From Muribaculaceae bacterium (GTDB taxonomy: Bacteria > Bacteroidota > Bacteroidia > Bacteroidales > Muribaculaceae), in the NCBI GenBank assembly GCA_009775365.1, contig VSPM01000118.1, positions 1-5,078 of the forward strand: 5,078 nt of DNA, in the 5' to 3' direction. Shown piece by piece: positions 1 through 5,078 of this stretch; the stretch's first letter is position 1; each line of letters opens with the position of its first letter. Below the pieces are notes generated by a model. The model did no database searches and had not been told where the DNA came from. It saw nothing but the letters and a program-made list of their open reading frames with translations. The position numbers were made by a program, and so were the translations under genes.

Positions 1-163
1 GTATATCAGGAACTTATGGCTATTCACTCATGATTTTTGATTCAAAAATGAGAACATAGAACTGAACACCCTAATTAGTTTTATTCTATAGTGATAATTG
101 AGTAGCCCTATTGCACCGAAAATAATTTTCCCGCACCGGGATTACATAATTGAGACGAACAGA
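1..163. other. Intergenic or gene-end DNA, no gene recognised
   Basis: No convincing gene is visible here. The three plus-strand frames open at the left edge hit stops at 31-33, 38-40 and 57-59, so at most 10 to 19 codons of an upstream gene's 3' end could be present, and none of the three tails is recognisable. On the minus strand, the ATGs I checked in this region run into a stop after a few codons, so no leftward gene begins here in an obvious way. The stretch is AT-rich and contains two copies of GCACCG spaced 20 bases apart (113-118 and 133-138), with a small AT-rich dyad between them (GAAAAT / ATTTTC, 118-130). Its role is unknown. Confidence 0.5.
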
Positions 164-201
164 AAATCAAGGCCGGCCATGCAATTGACCGGCCTTGATT
201 T
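164..201 (+). terminator. GC-rich hairpin, likely intrinsic terminator of an upstream unit
   Basis: A perfect 13-bp inverted repeat pairs 164-176 with 189-201, with a 12-base loop. The stem is GC-rich at its apex (GGCCGG / CCGGCC) and AT-rich at its base. The 3' side ends in TTGATTT, and read on the other strand it ends in TTGATTTT, so it could work in either direction. The U-tracts are short and partly inside the stem. It would end transcription coming from the left and insulate the GH97 gene, whose own promoter lies downstream. The upstream gene it serves is not identifiable in the window. Confidence 0.65.
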
Positions 202-266
202 GCGTATTGAGAGGCGTGATTCTTTCAAAGTTGATATAAGAGCGCGTCTATGTGGGGATGGCAAAG

Positions 267-296
267 ATTGATGTCGGAAAATTTTTGCTATCTTCG
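267..296 (+). promoter_or_regulatory. Bacteroidetes-type promoter of the GH97 gene
   Basis: The -7 box TATCTTCG (289-296) matches the Bacteroidetes consensus TAnnTTTG with one change. An ATTG (267-270) stands as the -33 box with an 18-base spacer, slightly short of the usual 19-21. Transcription would start near 300-303, only about 10 to 13 bases before the ATG at 313. This position argues that an in-frame ATG at 250, upstream of the promoter, is not the real start. A 7-bp inverted repeat (282-288 TTTTTGC and 296-302 GCAAAAA) flanks the -7 box. Confidence 0.65.
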
Positions 297-312
297 CAAA
301 AAAAATTTAGTC

Positions 313-2253
313 ATGAAACTCTCATATTATTTATTATTATCATCATTGGGGTTTTGCTCATTTGCCAATGCTGCAGAATTTTCCAGCCCCTCAGGAAATA
401 TTGTGGTAAAAACTGAAATTGCCGAGGGAGGTTCACCGGTCTATTCAGTGTGCCTTAACGGAAAGCCAGTAATAATAAAGGCGCCAATAGGGCTTGTTGC
501 CGATTTTGCCGATCTTTCTTCAGGCCTGGATGAAAAGGGCTGTAGAGTGACGGAAGACAGACGAAATTATAAGCAAGATAAAATCAAGAAAAGCAGCATA
601 GAAGTTAATGCAGTCAACGCCAAGGTTGAGTATTCAGGAGAAGGGGGTAAGGCTCTTGAAATGGAATGGCATGTCGCAGATGATGGTGTGGCATACCGCT
701 ACAGAGTGCCCCGGCAGATGGATTGTGCCTCAATGATAGTGAAGGAGGAGAAAAGCTCGTTTGCATTTCCGGATGGCACCACAACATTCCTTACTTCTCA
801 ATCCGATCCCATGATTGGCTGGAAACGAACAAAGCCGAGTTATGAGGAGTATTATGTGGTAGATGCCCCTATGAACCGGAAATCGGAATATGGAAGGGGC
901 TACACGTTTCCTGCATTATTCAAGACTCCTGACGAGAACTGGGTCCTTCTGACTGAAACCGGTGTTGACGGTTATTATTGCGCTTCTCATCTAAGTGATT
1001 TTAAAGACGGTCGTTACACGGTGGCTTTCCCTATGCAGGAGGAGAACAACGGAAATGGATGCGCCGAGCCGGGTGTGCCTGTTCCCGGCTATACACCTTG
1101 GAGAGTTATGGCAATCGGCGACAATCTTGCTCCGATTGTTGAAACGACTTTGCCATGGGATCTCGTTGAGCCTCGTTATGCCGCTTCGCGTCCGGCTCGC
1201 CCTGCAAAAGGCGCCTGGAGCTGGATTCTTTGGCAAGACAATAGCATCAACTATGAAGACCAGGTGAAATATATAGATTTTGCCGCCGAGATGGGATATG
1301 ACAATGTGTTGATAGACAACTGGTGGGATAGCAACATCGGAGAAAAGAGAATGGAAGAGCTCATAAAGTATGCTCACTCTAAAGGAGTCAATCCTATTTT
1401 GTGGTATTCTTCATCGGGGCATTGGAATGACATTGTGCAGGGGCCTGTAAACCGAATGGATCGTCCGATTGTGCGTAAGAAATGGATGAAATGGATGAAG
1501 GAAAATGGAGTTGACGCAATCAAAGTTGACTTTTTCGGAGGAGACAAACAAGAAACCATGAGGCTGTATGAAGATATCCTCAGCGATGCAGCCGATTATG
1601 GAATCGATGTTGTGTTTCACGGATGCACATTGCCGAGAGGCTGGGAGAGGATGTATCCAAATTTCGTAGGGTCGGAGGCTGTGCTTGCATCCGAGAACAT
1701 GATATTCGATCAAAAATTCTGCGACAAAGAGGCGCTTCATGCCACTCTTCATCCTTTTATAAGGAATTCTGCGGCTATCATGGAATATGGAGGCTCGTTT
1801 CTTAACAAACGCATGAATCGTGGTAACGACGGCGGAAATATTCGTCGCACCACCGACGCATTCCAGTTGGCAGTGGCTGTATTATTCCAGAATCCTGTGC
1901 AGAATTTTGCATTGGCTCCTAATAACTTGACAGATGCGCCTGCGGTTGCCATTGACTTTATGAAATCAGTGCCTACTACATGGGACGACACCCGCTACAT
2001 TGCAGGCTGCCCCGGAGAGTATGCCGTGATTGCCCGTCGCCACGGCAAAGTATGGTATGTGGCCGGGGTAAGCAATCTCGACAAACCTGTAAAGCTTGAG
2101 CTTGATTTGTCGATGTTTACTAAAGGTGATAAGTTATCGCTTATAAATGATGGCAGGAACGGAGAGCCTGTAAAGTCTGAACTTATAGTGAAGAATCCGC
2201 AGAAAGTGGCAGTGACAGTGAATCCCTCTTCCGGTTTTGTGATAATGAACTAA
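313..2253 (+). CDS. Secreted GH97 alpha-glycosidase, retaining-type (alpha-galactosidase-like)
   Basis: This 646-residue enzyme should cleave non-reducing alpha-linked sugars, probably alpha-galactosides, in the periplasm. Residues 1-20 form a Sec signal peptide ending ANA; Cys15 follows Phe, so it lacks a proper lipobox. The layout is full-length GH97: N-terminal beta-sandwich (about 22-285), TIM barrel (about 295-545; AWSW at 301-304, YIDFAAEMGYD at 320-330) and C-terminal beta domain (about 555-646). Asp406 in KVDF matches the nucleophile of retaining BtGH97b (Asp415). Glu461 lies 55 residues on, as Glu470 does there, and fits the general acid/base. The two base glutamates of inverting SusB appear replaced by Gly437 and, near 368, Ser. 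These alignments are from memory. An in-frame ATG at 250 is rejected because it lies upstream of the promoter and would bury the signal peptide. The gene is alone between two terminators. The family is secure; substrate and mechanism are inferred. Confidence 0.9.
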   Translation: MKLSYYLLLSSLGFCSFANAAEFSSPSGNIVVKTEIAEGGSPVYSVCLNGKPVIIKAPIGLVADFADLSSGLDEKGCRVTEDRRNYKQDKIKKSSIEVNAVNAKVEYSGEGGKALEMEWHVADDGVAYRYRVPRQMDCASMIVKEEKSSFAFPDGTTTFLTSQSDPMIGWKRTKPSYEEYYVVDAPMNRKSEYGRGYTFPALFKTPDENWVLLTETGVDGYYCASHLSDFKDGRYTVAFPMQEENNGNGCAEPGVPVPGYTPWRVMAIGDNLAPIVETTLPWDLVEPRYAASRPARPAKGAWSWILWQDNSINYEDQVKYIDFAAEMGYDNVLIDNWWDSNIGEKRMEELIKYAHSKGVNPILWYSSSGHWNDIVQGPVNRMDRPIVRKKWMKWMKENGVDAIKVDFFGGDKQETMRLYEDILSDAADYGIDVVFHGCTLPRGWERMYPNFVGSEAVLASENMIFDQKFCDKEALHATLHPFIRNSAAIMEYGGSFLNKRMNRGNDGGNIRRTTDAFQLAVAVLFQNPVQNFALAPNNLTDAPAVAIDFMKSVPTTWDDTRYIAGCPGEYAVIARRHGKVWYVAGVSNLDKPVKLELDLSMFTKGDKLSLINDGRNGEPVKSELIVKNPQKVAVTVNPSSGFVIMN

Positions 2254-2312
2254 CCGACAGCAGAAAGAAAACAGAAAAGGATTGTTTGATGCTGATTAAT
2301 CGTTTAAATGGA

Positions 2313-2353
2313 TATAATAACAGCCACACCTGAGCAGTGTGGCTGTTATTATA
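2313..2353. terminator. Bidirectional terminator between convergent genes
   Basis: A perfect 17-bp inverted repeat pairs 2313-2329 with 2337-2353 around a 7-base loop. The apex is GC-rich (CAGCCACAC / GTGTGGCTG) and the base is AT-rich (TATAATAA / TTATTATA), so either strand's transcript ends the stem in a U-rich arm. It lies 59 bases after the GH97 stop and 17 bases after the stop of the minus-strand gene, where one shared terminator would be expected. Confidence 0.88.
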
Positions 2354-2370
2354 GTTGTATGTCGTTGGTT

Positions 2371-4809
2371 TTAACGAACGATTATTTTCATTGTCTTTCC
2401 ATCAATTTCAAGGAGATAAACTCCGGATGATGCGTTGAGCACGCATTCTTTCCCTATCGAGGTGATGCCGGTGTGTAGCCTTCCCTGAATGTCGAAAAGC
2501 CTTATGTTGGCGCCGGTTTCGACACCGCTCACAGTAATGCGTGACCCGTTTACATTCACATGGATTCCGGCATCGTCAATCTTATCGATTCCCGAGAGAA
2601 TGTTGTCTACAGTTATTATGTTAGAACGGTTTGTAGCATAGTCGGTATAATCTTTGGAGGCAGATGCTGTCACATAGTAAGAGTAGCTGCTTCCTTCAGG
2701 AAGGGAAGAGAAATTGTAGGAGGTTCCGGAGGTGACTACAGAAGTCTGGTCTGATACGAGAGACTCGCCCGCTTTCAGATTCTGTGATATCCTCACATCA
2801 TCGATAAAGAATGTCAGGCCGCTCATGCTCATAAATGCGATAATCACATCTGAACGGTTTTCGTCGCTTTCATCGAAGTGTACTTTCCCGGACACAAGCC
2901 CCGGCTGGCTTCCCATCTGAAGATTTCGTGAGTCAAGAGCCTGTTGGTCGGTCAGCTCGTTGAGAATCATACAGAAAATCACATCATCAGGCTGAGTGTT
3001 GTAGGCCGTGAATTCTACATCAAATGCACCTCCGTTGTTTGAAAGTGTAAGACGAGGCGACGCTACAAGACCTGCTGAGCCATACCATGAAGTGCCCGCC
3101 GACCCCGCCATGCCGTTTGCCCATCGAGGCTGTGTTGCCATCCATGAGGAGTTTGCCATATTGTTATCTCCGAAATTGAACGGGCTTACGAAGTCATAGC
3201 CCGGGTTATCGACTGTGCCGTTGATGATTTTGTCGAAGTTTTCTTCTATTACAGTCACGTCTTCCATGTCTTTCTCCGCTTTTGTGAGGCGGGAAACTTT
3301 TATGGCATAGTCGGTTGCATGAGGCATTGCTTCCCATCTTGCAGTGAATGAATCTGCGGTAACGTCAGTAGCATCCAAAGCCACCGGTGTGAGCCCGGTC
3401 AATCCATCTACCCAAATATGATAGCTGTCAACCGACATCAGGTCTCCCGATTTAGCTTTAACGAAATAATAATAGTTTTTCTCAGGGTCTATTCCGTCTA
3501 CTTCATAAGAGTTAATTTCGCCGCTGATTTCAAGGTCTTCTATGAAAGGGACGCGGACATCTGCTGTTTCATATTCCAGACATATGTCGTCGATTGCGAA
3601 ACTTACAGATTTTTCACCTTTCTGAAGATATTCGATTTTCACTTTAGTGACGCCTTCGCCGATAGCTTCGGCATCGAAGGAATAAAACATTCCATCTTCT
3701 TCGAGCCAATAGTTTGGAAGGTTGGCTATTGCAGACCATTTGTTGGAGAATACACTAACCTGGATAAGAGAGTAGTCATACGACTCCTGCTCTATAGTGC
3801 TTGGCTTTATCCAAAACTCCAGACTTCTTATCGGGAGTGGCGTCTCGCATGAGACTATGCGGTCGCCTACGGCGTCAAGGTTGATTGCCAGTGGCGACGA
3901 GTTGTAGCTTCCGGGGTCTGTGCAAACGTCATTATTGCCTGCGTCCGACACACTGATTTCCCAGCCTTCAGGATAGTTCGGGTTCTCGTTGTCGATCGAT
4001 GTAGTTCCGTCTATGATATTGATGGAGTCAAAATTTTGATAGATTGAGCCTTCTTCGAAATGTTCAGGCTTCTCCTTTGAGTAGACGTTGAATACATATG
4101 ACTCCGGGTCTGCCACCGACTCCCATTCCGCCCTGAATGCAGTAAGGCTGAGGTTGGTGGCGGGGAGCGCTGAGGGTTCAACAACTTTATTGTGGGTTAC
4201 GGCTATTTTCAGGTCGTCGATGAGCACTTTGCAGTCTTCGGGTGAAAATTGGAAATAGTTGTTGTCGTATGGAGTTGACTCAAACGAGGTGAATGTAAAC
4301 TCCTGCCATTCGTCGGTCAGTTCACAGTCGAGTTCATCGACAGGGCCGTCATAGTCATCGCAAAGCGGCACCCACATGTTTCCTGATTGCGAGCCGATAG
4401 TCTTTGCCCGGAATGATATAGTCACTTCCCCGTAGAGATACATCCTGGGAGTGTGGATATAGCCGTTGGTCTCGCCATAGTATTCATCTTCGTAAGAGAG
4501 AATAGCGATTGCGCCATTTGCTTCAGCAACTGCTTTTCCTGTCCATCCGGGCTGTGCGGTGAGATTGTCGGGTATATAATACCCGTCAAGGTTAATGAGC
4601 ACAGGATTCTCTTCTGAACCTTGAGTCAGTCTGGAGAAATCTTCATCTACCACAGTTTGTGGCGAAACCGGAGCCTTAGAGGCGGCCCTCACAGACACGT
4701 GTCTTGTGGGTGTTGTAGATTCTCCTTTGATGAAGGGCTTGAAACCGGCTGAAAATGACGGTGTTGCTGCCATAGCCGCTAAAGAAGCCAAAAGAAATTG
4801 TTTCTTCAT
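2371..4809 (-). CDS. Large secreted surface protein with jelly-roll and FnIII-like modules and a T9SS sorting domain
   Basis: This 812-residue protein has no recognised enzyme motif; adhesion or glycan binding is only a guess. Residues 1 to about 20 are a Sec signal peptide (MKKQFLLASLAAM start). Three related modules of about 150 residues follow, at 54-205, 256-413 and 520-677. Each opens with a [ED]xF or xNF motif and an ENP/DNP turn and closes on IDD (IDDLKI 197-202, IDDICL 406-411, IDDVRI 669-674), as in 'choice-of-anchor J' or cleaved-adhesin jelly rolls. FnIII-like half-domains flank modules two and three: AEWESV (227-232) and ARWEAM (490-495) before, YYYFVKA (446-452) and SYYVTAS (710-716) after. 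Residues about 741-812 match the T9SS type A sorting domain (IRLFDIQGR at 769-777, GVYLLEI at 796-802, basic end MKIIVR), implying export across the outer membrane and removal of this tail. The only plausible ATG lies at 4809, with no Shine-Dalgarno sequence. The gene is single and converges on the GH97 gene. Confidence 0.85.
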   Translation of the reverse strand: MKKQFLLASLAAMAATPSFSAGFKPFIKGESTTPTRHVSVRAASKAPVSPQTVVDEDFSRLTQGSEENPVLINLDGYYIPDNLTAQPGWTGKAVAEANGAIAILSYEDEYYGETNGYIHTPRMYLYGEVTISFRAKTIGSQSGNMWVPLCDDYDGPVDELDCELTDEWQEFTFTSFESTPYDNNYFQFSPEDCKVLIDDLKIAVTHNKVVEPSALPATNLSLTAFRAEWESVADPESYVFNVYSKEKPEHFEEGSIYQNFDSINIIDGTTSIDNENPNYPEGWEISVSDAGNNDVCTDPGSYNSSPLAINLDAVGDRIVSCETPLPIRSLEFWIKPSTIEQESYDYSLIQVSVFSNKWSAIANLPNYWLEEDGMFYSFDAEAIGEGVTKVKIEYLQKGEKSVSFAIDDICLEYETADVRVPFIEDLEISGEINSYEVDGIDPEKNYYYFVKAKSGDLMSVDSYHIWVDGLTGLTPVALDATDVTADSFTARWEAMPHATDYAIKVSRLTKAEKDMEDVTVIEENFDKIINGTVDNPGYDFVSPFNFGDNNMANSSWMATQPRWANGMAGSAGTSWYGSAGLVASPRLTLSNNGGAFDVEFTAYNTQPDDVIFCMILNELTDQQALDSRNLQMGSQPGLVSGKVHFDESDENRSDVIIAFMSMSGLTFFIDDVRISQNLKAGESLVSDQTSVVTSGTSYNFSSLPEGSSYSYYVTASASKDYTDYATNRSNIITVDNILSGIDKIDDAGIHVNVNGSRITVSGVETGANIRLFDIQGRLHTGITSIGKECVLNASSGVYLLEIDGKTMKIIVR

Positions 4810-4935
4810 AAAATTAAATTTGAATTAAATAATATGCACTTCTTTTGAAATGCCTGGTTAGAACTGAAATAGTTTGCAGAATAGATGTGATTGAAAATCA
4901 TATTTCAAATGTTGACTTCAAACAAGTCTGCCTTG

Positions 4936-4967
4936 CAAAGATAGTTAATAATTATTTATTTTACAAT
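4936..4967 (-). promoter_or_regulatory. Bacteroidetes-type promoter of the large surface protein gene
   Basis: Read on the minus strand, TATCTTTG (4943-4936) is a perfect match to the -7 consensus TAnnTTTG. ATTG (4967-4964) serves as the -33 box with a 20-base spacer, inside the usual range. Transcription would start near 4930, giving a 5' untranslated leader of roughly 120 bases before the ATG at 4809. The leader is AT-rich and contains a weak hairpin (TTGAAA 4891-4896 with TTTCAA 4903-4908). No Shine-Dalgarno sequence precedes the ATG. Confidence 0.75.
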
Positions 4968-4985
4968 ATTCATGGATAATATTGT
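4963..4985. promoter_or_regulatory. Inverted repeat over the -33 box, candidate operator
   Basis: Two perfect 8-base arms, ACAATATT (4963-4970) and AATATTGT (4978-4985), face each other across a 7-base spacer. The left arm covers the -33 box of the promoter for the large surface protein. The geometry fits a dimeric DNA-binding protein that would repress or otherwise control this promoter. The DNA here is very AT-rich, so a chance dyad is possible, and no regulator gene is present in the window to pair with it. Confidence 0.4.
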
Positions 4986-5046
4986 CATGCAATGTGCAGA
5001 AAGACACGGCTCTTTCATTTAAGATCGGCCGAAGTTTACAGAAATA

Positions 5047-5078
5047 GTGGTATTTTATAGCGAAAATGTCTACCTTTG
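5047..5078 (+). promoter_or_regulatory. Probable promoter of a divergent gene beyond the right edge
   Basis: The final eight bases (5071-5078) are TACCTTTG, a perfect plus-strand match to the -7 consensus TAnnTTTG. The -33 region is weak: GTGG at 5047-5050 with a 20-base spacer shares only TxG with the usual TTTG. If real, it drives a rightward gene whose start lies outside the window, making 4810-5078 a divergent intergenic region shared with the large surface protein gene. Confidence 0.45.

Noticed and set aside
117..148. Possible leftward promoter (minus-strand TATTTTCG at 124-117)
   Set aside because: The -7 box has one mismatch, the -33 position has only a weak match (CATA on the plus strand), and no leftward start codon leads to an open frame within the window.
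250..312. In-frame upstream ATG extending the GH97 protein by 21 residues (MWGWQRLM...)
   Set aside because: The -7 box at 289-296 lies inside this extension, so a transcript from that promoter would not include it, and the extension would put a charged segment ahead of a clean signal peptide starting at 313.
313..372. Lipoprotein signal for the GH97 enzyme at Cys15
   Set aside because: The residues before the cysteine are LGF; a Phe directly before the Cys does not fit the lipobox, while ANA before residue 21 is a good signal peptidase I site.
991..1377. 128-codon minus-strand open frame inside the GH97 gene
   Set aside because: It is a shadow of the coding frame: it has no recognisable domain and lies wholly within a well-supported family member.
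3418..3852. 144-codon plus-strand open frame opposite the surface protein gene
   Set aside because: Its translation is rich in Phe, Tyr, Ile and Val with no domain pattern, as expected for the antisense of an acidic beta-rich protein, and no promoter or conserved start supports it.
5025..5032. 8-bp palindrome TCGGCCGA in the right intergenic region
   Set aside because: It is short, single and not placed relative to either promoter in a way that suggests a site.

Overview
The window looks like a piece of a Bacteroidales chromosome from a gut-type, glycan-degrading member; Muribaculaceae or a relative is my best guess, but the sequence does not fix the family. The reasons are promoters of the Bacteroidetes type (-7 box TAnnTTTG with a TTG-containing -33 box), no Shine-Dalgarno sequences ahead of the genes, a secreted GH97 glycosidase, and a large surface protein ending in a type IX secretion (T9SS) sorting domain.

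Layout from left to right. Positions 1-163 hold no gene I can recognise. A strong GC-rich hairpin at 164-201 looks like a terminator and separates whatever lies to the left. A promoter at 267-296 then drives a single plus-strand gene (313-2253) for a secreted GH97 alpha-glycosidase. Its catalytic residues match the retaining (alpha-galactosidase-like) branch of the family rather than the inverting SusB branch. A 17-bp perfect hairpin at 2313-2353 lies between this gene and a convergent minus-strand gene and can stop transcription from both sides. The minus-strand gene (4809-2371) encodes an 812-residue secreted protein. It has three related jelly-roll-like modules, two fibronectin-III-like folds that each appear to be interrupted by one of those modules, and a C-terminal T9SS sorting domain. 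Its promoter is at 4936-4967, with an 8-bp inverted repeat over the -33 box. The last eight bases of the window are a perfect -7 box on the plus strand, so a divergent gene probably starts just beyond the right edge.

The two genes are separate transcription units. Both products should leave the cytoplasm: the GH97 enzyme to the periplasm, the large protein to the cell surface or medium. No susC/susD pair, regulator or transporter is present, so the window does not show whether they work on the same substrate. The main points of interest are the nested FnIII/jelly-roll architecture, the divergent GH97 active-site signature and the dyads over both promoters. I found no CRISPR array, tRNA, rRNA, insertion sequence or integration site.
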